From: Actinopolymorpha sp. NPDC004070
GTDB taxonomy: Bacteria; Actinomycetota; Actinomycetes; Propionibacteriales; Actinopolymorphaceae
NCBI RefSeq assembly: GCF_040610475.1
Contig: NZ_JBEXMJ010000006.1
Location: forward strand, 62,001 to 126,000
Direction: 5' to 3'
DNA: 64,000 nucleotides
Position numbers and translations under genes: made by a program
Shown: positions 56,053-64,000 of the stretch, one piece after another
Layout of the letters: each line of letters opens with the position of its first letter
Position numbering within the stretch: position 1 is the first letter of the stretch
Notes under the pieces: model-generated
The model's input: only the letters and a program-made list of their open reading frames with translations
The model's database searches: none
Told to the model about the DNA's origin: nothing

Positions 56053-58725
56053 TCAGAGCCGGGTGAGCCGGCGGGCGTACCAGTCGGTGCGGGCCTGCGG
56101 CTCGACCGGGACCACCTGCACCCGCGCGCCGAGCACAGTGAGTCCGCTGGGGCGGGCCAGCACCGGCTGGAGGTAGGCGGTCACCACCTCCGGCAGGTCC
56201 TGCGCCAGCCGGGCCACCCGGTGCAGCAGGTCCTCCAGCGCGGCGACGTCGGCGTGCTCGCCTCCCCGGTGGCCGAACAGCAGGGGAGCCGCGCGCACCT
56301 CCCGGACCATCTCCGCCGCGTCGACGTCGGTCAGCGGCGGGATGCGGTAGGCCAGGTCGCCGAGCAGGTCGGTGGCCACGCCCGCGAGGCCGAACGACAC
56401 GATCGGGCCGAACATCTGGTCCTCCGCGCACCCGATCACCACGGGTACGCCCGGCGCGGCCATCTGCTGCACCACGAACCCGGCCCGCTCCGGCTTGCCC
56501 ATGGTGCCCGCCATCGTCGCCCAGGCGTCCCGCATCTCCGCCTCGGTGTCGATGTTGCGCCACACGTCGGCCATGTCGGGGCGCTGGCGAAGGTGCGGCG
56601 CGGTCGCCTTGAGGACGACGTTCCAGCCGAGCCGCCCGGCGGTGCCGACCGCCTCGTCGGCGGACCCGACGGGGTACGCCGGCCAGATGTCGATGCCGTA
56701 GCAGGACAGCAGGTCGTCCAGGTCCTTGTCCTCGACGTCGCCGCCGTCGGGCCGGTCGGCCAGCACGTTCGCGACGATGGACCGGGCGCGGTCGTCGTCG
56801 ATGCCTTCCAGCGGGGGGATCCGCCCGCGCGGGCTGGCCCGCCATTTCGCGTACGCGGTCACCTTGGCCAGCGCGCGCACGCCGGCGTCCGGCGAGGGGT
56901 AGGAGGGTACGGACCCGCGGACCGCCACGCCGTTCTCGTCGTAGCGGCGCAGGGGTTCGGGTACGCCCTGGCTGCCGAGGAACGTCACCACCACCGGCTT
57001 GGTGCTCTCCCCCGCCACCCGGGCGATCACCTCGGCCACGTCGGCGCCGTCGCGGTCGACCGGGGAGACCCACACGGCGAGGACCGAGTCGACCTCCCCG
57101 TCGTGGACCACCTCGCCCAGCGCGCGTTCGAAGTCCTCGGCGGTGGCGTCGGGCGGCAGCGCACCGGCCTGGCGGACGACGGTCAGCCCGGCCTCCGCGG
57201 CGGAGTCGGCGGCCAGCATCCCGAGGGAGTCGGAGTTGCCGACGATGGCGAGGTCGTCGCCGGCCGGCAGCGGTTGGTAGGCGAGCACCTGGGCGACGTC
57301 GAGCATCGCGTCCAGGGTGTCCACCAGGATCACACCGGCCTGCCGGAACATCGCGTCAACCGCGGCTTGCGGCACGGTCGTACGGTGCACCGTGTGGCCG
57401 ATCGGCACGCCCTGGGTGAACCGGCCGGACCGCACCGCCACCACCGGCTTGGTCTGCGCGAGTCTGCGGGCCACCCGGCTGAACTTCCGCGGGTTGCCGA
57501 TCGACTCCAGGAACAGCAGCACCACCTCGGTGGCCGCGTCCTCGCCCCAGTACTGCATGAGGTCGTTGCCGGACACGTCGGCGCGGTTGCCCGCGGACAC
57601 GAACGTCGACAGGCCGAGGCCGCGCCGGGCGACCGTCTCCAGGATGACCGAGCCGAGCTCGCCGGACTGGCAGAAGAAGCCGACCGCGCCGCGCGCCGGG
57701 ACCACCGGTGACAGGGACGCGTTCAGGCACAGGTCCGGCGCGGTGTTGATGACGCCGAGCGCGCTCGGCCCGATCACCCGCAGGCCGTACGCCCTCGCCA
57801 GCCGCGCAAGCTGGCGTTGACGTTCGCGTCCCTCGCGCCCGGTCTCGGCGAAACCGCTGGAGACGACGATCAGCCCGTGCACACCCTTGGCGGCGCAGTC
57901 GATCACCACGTCACGGACGGCGTCGGCGGGTACGGCCACCACGGCAAGGTCGATCTCGCCCGGGACGTCGAGCACGCTGCCGTACGCCGGCACGCCGGCC
58001 ACCGCCCGCGCGGTCGGGTTCACGGCGTACACCGGCCCGGTGAAGCCGCCGAGCACCAGGTTGCGCACCAGCGCCTGGCCCACCTTGTCCCGCGACCGGC
58101 TGGCGCCGACCACCGCGATCGACCTCGGGGTGAGCAGGCGCTCCACCGAGCGCGCCTCGGCCCGGTGCTCGCGGGCACCCATCACCGCCATGCTCATCGC
58201 GGTGGGCTCGATCTCCAGCGCGAACGTGACGACGCCGTCCTCCATGTCGCCGGTCACCTGATAGCCCGCCTCGCGGAAGACCACGGCCATCCGGCGGTTC
58301 TCCGGGAGCACCTCGGCGGTGAACTTCTCGATGCCGTTCTCCCGCGCGGCCTGGGCGAGGTGCTCGAGCAGGACACTGCCCACTCCCCGGCCCTGGTGGG
58401 CGTCCTGTACCAGGAACGCCGCCTCCGCCTCCCGGGGGCCGATCCGGTCGTAGCGGGCCACGGCGATCATCTCGTCGCCGACGGTCAGGATGAACGCCAC
58501 CCGGTCGCGGTGGTCGACCTGGGTGAAGCGTTCGACGTCGCGGTCGGACAGGTGGGGGTAGGGCGCGAAGAACCGGTAGTACTTCGATTCGTCGGACACG
58601 CGTGCGTAGAAGGACACCAGCAGGTCGGCGTCGTCGGGCCGGATCGGCCGCAGGAGGGCCGTGCCGCCGTCGCGGAGCACGACGTCGGCCTCCCAGCGGG
58701 CGGGGTACGGCAGCTCGGCGGTCAC
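56053..58725 (-). CDS. GNAT acetyltransferase fused to an NDP-forming acyl-CoA synthetase-like protein (Pat-type)
   Basis: 890 residues. An N-terminal GNAT domain (about 1-180) has the acetyl-CoA loop QDAHQGRGVGSVLLEHL. It is joined to a CoA-binding domain (SIAVVGASRSRDKVGQALVR), a succinyl-CoA-synthetase-like domain (GFFCQSGELGSVILE) and an ATP-grasp domain (GWNVVLKATAPHLRQR). This GNAT-first order is the actinobacterial version of the Pat/PatZ protein lysine acetyltransferase that inactivates acetyl-CoA synthetase. The synthetase part is usually a regulatory sensor rather than an enzyme. The GPNCLG motif reads GPSALG, supporting a non-catalytic role. Confidence 0.9.
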   Translation of the reverse strand: MTAELPYPARWEADVVLRDGGTALLRPIRPDDADLLVSFYARVSDESKYYRFFAPYPHLSDRDVERFTQVDHRDRVAFILTVGDEMIAVARYDRIGPREAEAAFLVQDAHQGRGVGSVLLEHLAQAARENGIEKFTAEVLPENRRMAVVFREAGYQVTGDMEDGVVTFALEIEPTAMSMAVMGAREHRAEARSVERLLTPRSIAVVGASRSRDKVGQALVRNLVLGGFTGPVYAVNPTARAVAGVPAYGSVLDVPGEIDLAVVAVPADAVRDVVIDCAAKGVHGLIVVSSGFAETGREGRERQRQLARLARAYGLRVIGPSALGVINTAPDLCLNASLSPVVPARGAVGFFCQSGELGSVILETVARRGLGLSTFVSAGNRADVSGNDLMQYWGEDAATEVVLLFLESIGNPRKFSRVARRLAQTKPVVAVRSGRFTQGVPIGHTVHRTTVPQAAVDAMFRQAGVILVDTLDAMLDVAQVLAYQPLPAGDDLAIVGNSDSLGMLAADSAAEAGLTVVRQAGALPPDATAEDFERALGEVVHDGEVDSVLAVWVSPVDRDGADVAEVIARVAGESTKPVVVTFLGSQGVPEPLRRYDENGVAVRGSVPSYPSPDAGVRALAKVTAYAKWRASPRGRIPPLEGIDDDRARSIVANVLADRPDGGDVEDKDLDDLLSCYGIDIWPAYPVGSADEAVGTAGRLGWNVVLKATAPHLRQRPDMADVWRNIDTEAEMRDAWATMAGTMGKPERAGFVVQQMAAPGVPVVIGCAEDQMFGPIVSFGLAGVATDLLGDLAYRIPPLTDVDAAEMVREVRAAPLLFGHRGGEHADVAALEDLLHRVARLAQDLPEVVTAYLQPVLARPSGLTVLGARVQVVPVEPQARTDWYARRLTRL

Positions 58726-58788
58726 AGGGACGAATGTAGCCGCGGTCCCTTCGACCCCCGTCCGGTCGGGGTCCGGTCACGGTTCGGT

Positions 58789-59577
58789 TCAGCTCATGAA
58801 CATCCCGCTGGTGACGTTGACGAACGTGCCCGTGATCGCCCCGGCCAGGTCCGAGGCCAGGAACGCCGCCGTACCGGCCACCTCGGCCAGCCGCGGGGAG
58901 CGCCGGGTCATCCGCATCTGGTGCAGTTGCGCCAGCAGGCCGGCGAACGCCTCCTCGTCCAGCTGCATGCCGGGGTTAACGGCGTTCAGCTTCTCCCGGC
59001 TGAACGTCTCCGGCAGCCCGGCCGTCCAGATGCCGACCACCCGCACACCCTGCGGCCCGATCTCCGCGGCCAGGTTGCGGACGAAGGTGTCGGTGGCCGC
59101 GTCGGCCGGACCGGTGCTGCCCATCATCGGGCTGCCGTGCGACGAGCCGCTGTTCAGCGCGAGGATCGTACCGGACCCCTGGGTGACCATGTGCCTGGCG
59201 GCCGCGCGGGCGGTGACGAAGTTCGTTGTCAAGCGTGTGTTGACAGCGCGCAGAAGGTCGGCCGTCGTCATGTCGACCAGCGGGATTCCCTGTACGTCGC
59301 CTCCCGGTACGAGGTTGAAGGACACGTCCACGCTGCCGGCCCGGGCGACCACGGCCCGGACGTGCTCGTCGACCGCGCCCTCGTCCAGCGCGTCGACGAC
59401 GGCGACGTCGGCCTGACCTCCCGCGGCGGAGATCTCCTTGGCCACCCGCTCCAGGCTGTCGCGGGTACGTCCTGCGAGGAAGACCCGGGCGCCCTCGCGG
59501 GCGAACGTGGTGGCCGTCGCCGCGCCGATCGACCCGCCGGCGCCGTAGATGATCGCGGTCTTGTTCTCCAGCAGCAT
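58789..59577 (-). CDS. Atypical short-chain dehydrogenase without the Tyr/Lys pair
   Basis: 262 residues from ATG 59577, with AAGG upstream. The cofactor region is present (IIYGAGGSIGAATATTFA, FLAGRTRDSLE) and the C-terminal ITGTFVNVTSGMFM is SDR-like. But where YxxxK should follow the Ser (LALNSGSSHGSPMMG), the sequence reads GSTGPADAAT, with no Tyr or Lys. It therefore probably lacks normal dehydrogenase chemistry; it could bind a nucleotide or be a different enzyme. It is divergent from the LAL remnant. Confidence 0.8.
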   Translation of the reverse strand: MLLENKTAIIYGAGGSIGAATATTFAREGARVFLAGRTRDSLERVAKEISAAGGQADVAVVDALDEGAVDEHVRAVVARAGSVDVSFNLVPGGDVQGIPLVDMTTADLLRAVNTRLTTNFVTARAAARHMVTQGSGTILALNSGSSHGSPMMGSTGPADAATDTFVRNLAAEIGPQGVRVVGIWTAGLPETFSREKLNAVNPGMQLDEEAFAGLLAQLHQMRMTRRSPRLAEVAGTAAFLASDLAGAITGTFVNVTSGMFMS

Positions 59578-59684
59578 GTGCCTTGCTCCGATTCGTACGT
59601 GAGGTTCGCGGTGTCTCGCCGGGCATTCGCCGACTGACACCGACACTAGGGACGTACGCGCACCACCGAATCCGTACCGGCATC

Positions 59685-59716
59685 AGTACTTCCGTACGCC
59701 AGTACTTCCGTACGCC
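59685..59716. repeat. Tandem 16-bp repeat upstream of the atypical SDR
   Basis: AGTACTTCCGTACGCC is present twice in exact tandem (59685-59700 and 59701-59716), followed by GTACT. Each unit contains the palindromes AGTACT and GTAC. The pair lies 108 bases before the SDR start and at the edge of the LAL remnant. Spacing of 16 bases is one and a half helical turns. It may be an operator or simply a slippage product. Confidence 0.7.
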
Positions 59717-59749
59717 GTACTCCTGTTCGCCCGCCCACCGGTACTCGCG

Positions 59750-60671
59750 CGAGCCCGGTCGGCCGCCGCCGAGGCCGGTCCCCGTGCCCTGGTCGAGGTG
59801 GCCTCCCGCGCCTTCGTCCTCGGCCGGGACGAGGAGGTCGACATCGCGGCCGGCCTGGTCGCCGACGCCCGCGGCCGGGGGATGCTGTCGGCGCTGCCAG
59901 CCGGACTCGGCTACGCCACCTTGACCCACGCCCTGCTCGGCCGGCACCGGGACGCGCTGGTGAGCGGGGACGAGGGCATGCGAATCGCCCGCGACACCGA
60001 CCAGCCGCTCTGGGAGAGCTACACCGCGGGCGCCCTGGCCCACCTCGCCGCCGTCAAGGGCGACGAGGCGCCGTGCCGGGAGTACGCCGAGGCTGCCGGC
60101 GTCGGCCGCTCCGCGCCGAACGGCTCGCTGGCCGGGCTCGCGACGGCGCACGCGGCCCTGGCCCTGCTCGATCTCGGGTACGGCCGTGTGCAGGCCGCGT
60201 TCGACCGGCTGGTCACCCTGGTGGGCGTTCGACCGCGCGCGGACCGAGCTGTCGTTCGGTGAGTGGCTGCGGCGAGGGCGGCGCCGAAGCGACGCGCGCG
60301 GGCGGCTGGCGAGCGCCCTGCGGACGTTCGAGGAGATCGGCGCACGGCCTTGGGCCGAGCGGGCGCGAGCCGAACTCGGCGCCGCCGGAGACTCCGCGGC
60401 CGCCGCATCTGTCGCCTCCTCCGCACCCGCCGGGGACTCCGGGCCCGCCCCGCACGCCGGACCCCGCGGCGCGGCCGGTGACGCCGGTGCACGGCTCACG
60501 CCGCAGGAGCTGCAGATCACCGAGCTCGCCGCCGGCGGGCTGTCCAACCGGGACATCGCCGCCCGCCTCTACCTCAGCCCGCGGACCGTGGCGTACCACC
60601 TCTACAAGGCGTACCCGAAGCTCGGCATCAGCTCCCGCGGTGAACTCGCCGCCCTGCGCGCCGGCGCCTAG
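59750..60671 (+). pseudogene. Decayed LuxR-family (LAL-type) regulator
   Basis: The left part reads in one frame as the helical TPR-like region of a large LuxR-type regulator (ALVEVASRAFVLGRDEEVDI, LGYATLTHALLGRHRDALV, HAALALLDLGYGRVQAAFDR). At about 60224-60230 the frame shifts and a stretch of roughly 80 residues seems deleted. The right part resumes as FDRARTELSFGEWLRRGRRR, then LTPQELQITELAAGGLSNRD and RTVAYHLYKAYPKLGISSR, a complete LuxR helix-turn-helix. The N-terminal ATPase is absent. The intact HTH could in principle still be made from a start near 60186. Confidence 0.75.
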
Positions 60672-60698
60672 GGCCGCTCCCTCGTCTGCCAACTTTGG

Positions 60699-60733
60699 TT
60701 GACAACCGCACGTTGTCAACCTAGATTGACAAC
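60699..60733 (+). promoter_or_regulatory. Palindromic promoter/operator of a leaderless gene
   Basis: TTGACAAC (60699-60706), spacer CGCAC, then GTTGTCAA (60712-60719) form a perfect dyad. A third TTGACAAC lies at 60726-60733, touching the GTG. The first box supplies a consensus -35 (TTGACA). Exactly 17 bases on lies TAGATT (60722-60727), a good -10. Transcription would start about at 60734, the start codon itself. The three boxes overlap both promoter elements, so a bound protein would block it. Confidence 0.75.
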
Positions 60734-60964
60734 GTGCCGGACACACTCGTGGACACCATCCGGGCGAAGGACCCACTCGAGGCGCTGGGCCAGATCGCGG
60801 CGCTCGAACGCCAACTCGACGCCGAGACCGAGATCCAGGTCCGCCGGGCCCGGGTCCAGGGCTGCTCCTGGGAGGTCATCGCCGCCGCGCTGGGAGTCAG
60901 CCGCCAGGCGGTCCACAAGCGTTTCGCCGGCCGCACCGGTCTGCTCAGACGCAAACGTACGTAG
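60734..60964 (+). CDS. Small helix-turn-helix protein
   Basis: 76 residues. An N-terminal helical stretch (DPLEALGQIAALERQLDAET) is followed by a helix-turn-helix VQGCSWEVIAAALGVSRQAV and then a basic end HKRFAGRTGLLRRKRT. This family of short HTH proteins is common in actinobacteria, often ahead of a Clp-N-like gene. No ribosome site is needed if the mRNA is leaderless, as the promoter suggests. It is a good candidate to bind the three TTGACAAC boxes over its own start. Confidence 0.85.
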   Translation: MPDTLVDTIRAKDPLEALGQIAALERQLDAETEIQVRRARVQGCSWEVIAAALGVSRQAVHKRFAGRTGLLRRKRT

Positions 60965-60972
60965 GGGGAACG

Positions 60973-61233
60973 ATGTCCGGACGGTCCCGACCACGGTCCC
61001 GCGGCGTGGGGCGTCCCGCGCGCCGGCGCGGGGGTCTGCTCTCCCGGCTGCGACGGCGCCGGACACCGTTGCCGCCCGGGCCGGGCGGACCGGGCGGGCC
61101 GCCGGACGCGGGCCCACCACCCGCCGGGGTACGCGAGCCGCGCCGCCCCGGACCCGGCCCCTCCGCCGTGAGCGCGGCCGCGGGCGAGCCGCGCGACCAG
61201 TTCGTCGACCTCGCCGCCGAGCGCGCCCGGTAG
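60973..61233 (+). CDS. Small Arg/Pro/Gly-rich protein
   Basis: 86 residues. ATG 60973 is preceded by AGGGGGAACG and lies 8 bases after the HTH gene, so the two are likely co-transcribed. The sequence begins with an Arg-rich basic half (RSRPRSRGVGRPARRRGG) and continues with a Pro/Gly-rich half and an acidic end, with no recognisable domain. It may be intrinsically disordered. In relatives this slot often holds a Clp-N-domain protein; here no such domain is visible. Confidence 0.5.
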   Translation: MSGRSRPRSRGVGRPARRRGGLLSRLRRRRTPLPPGPGGPGGPPDAGPPPAGVREPRRPGPGPSAVSAAAGEPRDQFVDLAAERAR

Positions 61234-61311
61234 CGCCGGCTCGTACGTTCCCGAACCGCCCCGGGCGACCTCGGCGCCCGCCGGTGCCGGAAGAACCCCC
61301 GAGCAGAAGTG

Positions 61312-62928
61312 TCAGACCGAACGCGGCCGTCGCGCCGGGTTGGCCACGTCGGCCTCGGTGAGGCCGGTGTTCGCCAGGATGTCGGCGAAGTGGTGCTCGA
61401 TCGTCTTCTGCACCTGGGTGGCGTACTCCTGCGGCGGTGTGCGGCGCTGCAGCACGTTGGTGAACAGCGCCTGCAGGATCTGCGTCGCGCGTCCGCCGCC
61501 TGGTCCGTTGACCCAGAAACTGCCGTACGCCGGGCCGACGATCCCCTTCTGCTGGATCTTCCCGAGCAGGTCGCTGACCTCTCGGGGGTACTCGATGCCG
61601 TTCACCATCGGCGGGCCGGCCGGCGCCAGCTCGTGCGCGTCGGACGTGCCCTGCAGAAAGGCGGTGTAGCCCGGCTTGGACAGCCAGAACATCAGGAAGT
61701 CCATCACCATCTCGGTGTGCTGAGGCTCCTTCTCCACCACCCCGAGGTGGTAGCCCGTGGTGCCTTCGGGCGGACGCGGCCGCGACTCCACCAGCGGCCC
61801 CTCCATCGGCGGGAACTCGAAGACGTCCCAGTCGAACGGCTCCAGCTTCCCGGCCTTGATCCCGAGCTTCTCGGCGCGGCTCTCCGTCAGCGACTGGAGG
61901 TCCTTGTGCAGCAGGGTCAGTGACCACGATCCGTCCACGAGCATCGCGGCCTTGCCCTGGACGAACGGGAGGTACTGGTCGGTGTAGGCGAAGAAGTCGC
62001 CGTTGGAGTACTGCGGGAAGACCCTGATCAGGTTGGTGACCAGCTCGACCATCGCCGGTGTGTCGAACCGCACCGTCTTGGCCTTCAGCGCCTGGTAGAA
62101 GCGCTGGGCGCTGTAGGTGTACTTCGCGTGCAGGGCCGGGTCGTTGGCGTCGTAGTCGAAGTCGCCGTCGAGTTCGGGGTTCCAGTTCCAGTCGCCCGGC
62201 TGCGAGCGCGCCGCGGTGGACCAGGAGGGGTGGTACTGGTCGAAGTAGACCGAGCAGATCCAGCCGGGAAGGATGTAGTCGAAGTTCGTCGACAGCGGGA
62301 TGTGACCGGCCTTCTTGAGCTTCGAGCTGACCTCGATCACCTCGCGCCAGTTCTTCGGCGGGCTGACGTTGGCCGCGGCGAAGATCTCCTTGTTGTAGTA
62401 CCACAACAGGTGCGCCTGGTCGGTGCCGAGCTGCGGCCGGGTGCCCTCGGCGGTGAGCTCGCGGTACTTTTCGAACGCGTAGTCCTTCTCCCAGGGCTGG
62501 CCGGTGTAGGGGTTGACCTGCGCGCGGTACTCGTTGAAGTCGACGAAGCCGCGGAAGTCCGGCGCGTAGCCGCTGGTGACGATGTCCGGCCCGACCCGGT
62601 TGGCCGACAGCTGGGTGTCCAGCCAGCGTGCGTAGGAGTCGGTGTCGGTGTAGTCCTTGGTCTGCCAGGAGATCCGCACGTCCGGCTGGTGCTCGCGGTA
62701 GGCCCGGGTCAGCGCCTCCTGCGCCGCCTTCGGCGGATTCTCCAACGGGGCAACGGTGATGTGCCCGCGGTAGCGCGCGGCGTCGTCGGCGCGCCGGCGG
62801 GTCGCGGGATTGCCGAACGGCCGTCCGTCGTCACCCGTGCAGCCGGTCAGCACGGACGCCACCGTGGGAGCGGACACCCCGAGGGCCAGCGAACGCAGCA
62901 AGAAGGCGCGCCTACTCGAGCCGGACAT
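61312..62928 (-). CDS. Tat-exported extracellular solute-binding lipoprotein (sugar ABC type), orphan
   Basis: 538 residues from ATG 62928, with GGGAGG about seven bases upstream. The signal has a twin-arginine motif (SSRRAFLLRSLALG) and lipobox SVLTGC, so it should be exported folded by Tat and lipid-anchored. The mature protein is a class-I/extracellular type 1 binding protein: HLLWYYNKEIFAAANVSPPK, FVQGKAAMLVDGSWSLTLL and FLMFWLSKPGYTAFLQG. It probably binds a sugar or oligosaccharide. No ABC permease or ATPase gene is adjacent, so its partner must lie elsewhere. Confidence 0.88.
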   Translation of the reverse strand: MSGSSRRAFLLRSLALGVSAPTVASVLTGCTGDDGRPFGNPATRRRADDAARYRGHITVAPLENPPKAAQEALTRAYREHQPDVRISWQTKDYTDTDSYARWLDTQLSANRVGPDIVTSGYAPDFRGFVDFNEYRAQVNPYTGQPWEKDYAFEKYRELTAEGTRPQLGTDQAHLLWYYNKEIFAAANVSPPKNWREVIEVSSKLKKAGHIPLSTNFDYILPGWICSVYFDQYHPSWSTAARSQPGDWNWNPELDGDFDYDANDPALHAKYTYSAQRFYQALKAKTVRFDTPAMVELVTNLIRVFPQYSNGDFFAYTDQYLPFVQGKAAMLVDGSWSLTLLHKDLQSLTESRAEKLGIKAGKLEPFDWDVFEFPPMEGPLVESRPRPPEGTTGYHLGVVEKEPQHTEMVMDFLMFWLSKPGYTAFLQGTSDAHELAPAGPPMVNGIEYPREVSDLLGKIQQKGIVGPAYGSFWVNGPGGGRATQILQALFTNVLQRRTPPQEYATQVQKTIEHHFADILANTGLTEADVANPARRPRSV

Positions 62929-63093
62929 GCACTGCCTCCCTGACGGTTCCGGCGCCCACACTACCGGTGGGCCTCCTCCGCCCGGCCGGAAACTCCGAGC
63001 CCGGGCGAGCGACCGGATTTGTGTCCGTCACGGCGGGCGGCGGGCCGTACCGGTTGTCGCGCACGAGCCTCGTGTCTCGGCCCCTGCACGACC

Positions 63094-63831
63094 TCACCGG
63101 GCGAGGAACAGGACCTCGGCGCCGGCCGGGCGGTAACCGGCCGCCAGCAGCGTCCGGACCGAGGCGGCGTTGCCCGGCGACACCTGGGCCCACACCGCGC
63201 CCGCGCCCGGGGGCAGCATGTGGCGTGCCGCGCGGGCCAGCGACCGGCCGAGCCCCCTGCCCTGCCGGTCGGGCTCGACCTCGAACGCCAGCTCGCATCG
63301 GCCGGCGAGCCCGCGGCCGACCAGGACGAGTCCGCCGTCGGTTCCGTACACGCGTACGTCGTCGCGGTAACGGTGTGCCCGGCGTACGCGGGGATGGTCG
63401 GAGTCGGTGACCTCCGTCAGCCGCAGCGGCGGCGGGCCGGGCAGCGGGCCGGCCAGCATCAGCTGGTCGAGCACGCCGACCCGGCGGCCCGTGTGCGCGG
63501 CCAGGGCGGACAGGAACGCCGGCTTCATCGGCGCACCCAGGTCGGTGTGGTCGACGCCTTCGGTGCCGTGGAGCACAGCGCGCACCCACTCCGGTGTCAC
63601 GTCCGCGACGACCACGGTGTGCGCGGTGAAGGCGACCACCGCCGCGGTCCGTCCGGGCGGTTGCGGAAGCACCCGGACGGTGCCGTCGGGGGGCGGCCAC
63701 CCGCCGCGTTCCGCGCGGGCCAACAGGTCGCCCAGCGCACTGCCGTCGACCAGCGCGGTGTCCGGCGGGCGGGCCGGGGGTCGCTCCGTGGGGCGCTCGG
63801 GGGGACCTGGTGGTCGGGTGTCCGCAGTCAC
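63094..63831 (-). CDS. GNAT-family N-acetyltransferase
   Basis: 245 residues from GTG 63831; ATG 63849 would overlap the divergent FetB start and is less likely. The first ~30 residues are Pro/Arg-rich and may not be translated. The C-terminal GNAT fold has CELAFEVEPDRQGRGLGRSL (acetyl-CoA loop Q/RxxGxG/A) and WAQVSPGNAASVRTLLAAGY. The N-terminal part is helical with VVVADVTPEWVRAVLHGTEG. The acceptor is unknown. Confidence 0.8.
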   Translation of the reverse strand: MTADTRPPGPPERPTERPPARPPDTALVDGSALGDLLARAERGGWPPPDGTVRVLPQPPGRTAAVVAFTAHTVVVADVTPEWVRAVLHGTEGVDHTDLGAPMKPAFLSALAAHTGRRVGVLDQLMLAGPLPGPPPLRLTEVTDSDHPRVRRAHRYRDDVRVYGTDGGLVLVGRGLAGRCELAFEVEPDRQGRGLGRSLARAARHMLPPGAGAVWAQVSPGNAASVRTLLAAGYRPAGAEVLFLAR

Positions 63832-63847
63832 GGGTCCATCCTGTCCC

Positions 63848-64000
63848 ATGCACTCCGTCGGGCTGGGTCCCACGACCCTCGTACTTCTCCCGGTCCTGGC
63901 CGGCCTCGCCGCGTTGCTGTCGAGGCTCGGCGGCCTGGGCCACCAGCGTGCCCTCCCGCTCGCCGTCGGCCGCGCGATCGTCCAGCTCGCCGCGGTGGGG
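63848..64000 (+). CDS. FetB/YbbM-like (UPF0014) ABC permease, start only
   Basis: 51 codons are in the window, starting at ATG 63848 and running off the right edge. The N terminus VGLGPTTLVLLPVLAGLAAL, followed by LSRLGGLGHQRALP and AVGRAIVQLAAVG, matches the first helix and the conserved basic/Gln motif of UPF0014 permeases (E. coli FetB, iron export). It diverges from the GNAT gene with 16 bases or fewer between starts. Confidence 0.7.
   Translation, partial: MHSVGLGPTTLVLLPVLAGLAALLSRLGGLGHQRALPLAVGRAIVQLAAVG

Overview
The window is high-GC (about 70%) actinobacterial chromosome with GTG starts, ATGA gene overlaps and a fasR-fabD-fabH-acpP-fabF fatty-acid cluster of the type found in Streptomyces, Nocardioides and their relatives. 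A member of the Propionibacteriales (Nocardioides, Kribbella or Actinopolymorpha-like) fits best, but this assignment is inferred from gene content only. I see no tRNA, rRNA, CRISPR array, phage or insertion sequence. Most of the window looks like vertically inherited chromosome, with four patches of gene decay.

Layout. 1-6.7 kb: a partial yjbQ, aceE (pyruvate dehydrogenase E1), a PHP-domain protein, and a remnant of an old-yellow-enzyme gene. 5.5-12.2 kb: the PucR-type regulator FasR and fabD-fabH-acpP-fabF, followed by a biotin-dependent carboxyltransferase that lacks a normal start codon. 12-17.5 kb: a phosphotransferase, a secreted phosphoesterase, and a small catabolic operon (enolase superfamily, SDR, PhyH). 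17.5-24.9 kb: a glycolate/glyoxylate module, with malate synthase facing an MFS gene coupled to glcD-glcE-glcF. 24.8-26.6 kb: a scar in which a TetR gene and a hydrolase-like gene have both lost their 5' ends, joined by two inverted pieces copied from glcF; next to it lies a candidate small-RNA unit. 26.6-36.2 kb: DUF3145, DUF72, a MoxR-DUF58-VWA operon, a membrane protein with a degenerate kinase N-lobe, a lytic transglycosylase with a very long Pro/Thr tail, and an MFS pump. 36.5-40.7 kb: a large secreted protein, a fluoride-export operon (crcB-DUF190-crcB) with a riboswitch-like leader, a NUDIX protein and a methyltransferase. 40.7-50.1 kb: a protein with four CxxC/CxxH modules, an AraC regulator, a toroid-fold protein, a Gfo/Idh oxidoreductase with a sugar-acid MFS transporter, a membrane protein, SBP56 and a nitroreductase. 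50.2-64 kb: uvrA with a histone-H1-like tail, two more Gfo/Idh genes, a GNAT-acyl-CoA synthetase fusion, an atypical SDR, a decayed LAL regulator, a two-gene unit under a palindromic, apparently leaderless promoter, an orphan Tat sugar-binding lipoprotein, a GNAT protein and the start of a FetB-like permease.

How they work together. FasR, the fab genes and the carboxyltransferase make and elongate malonyl-ACP. GlcDEF oxidises glycolate to glyoxylate, which malate synthase condenses with acetyl-CoA (the product of the complex that AceE belongs to). MoxR-DUF58-VWA is a chaperone-type module of the cell envelope. The two CrcB proteins probably form a heterodimeric fluoride channel.

The items most worth following up are the templated rearrangement at 25.3 kb, the fluoride-riboswitch-like leader at 38.0 kb, the leaderless palindromic promoter at 60.7 kb, the candidate sRNA at 26.4-26.6 kb, the four-module Cys/His protein, and the FabD with a biotinyl-like tail that lacks the modifiable lysine.
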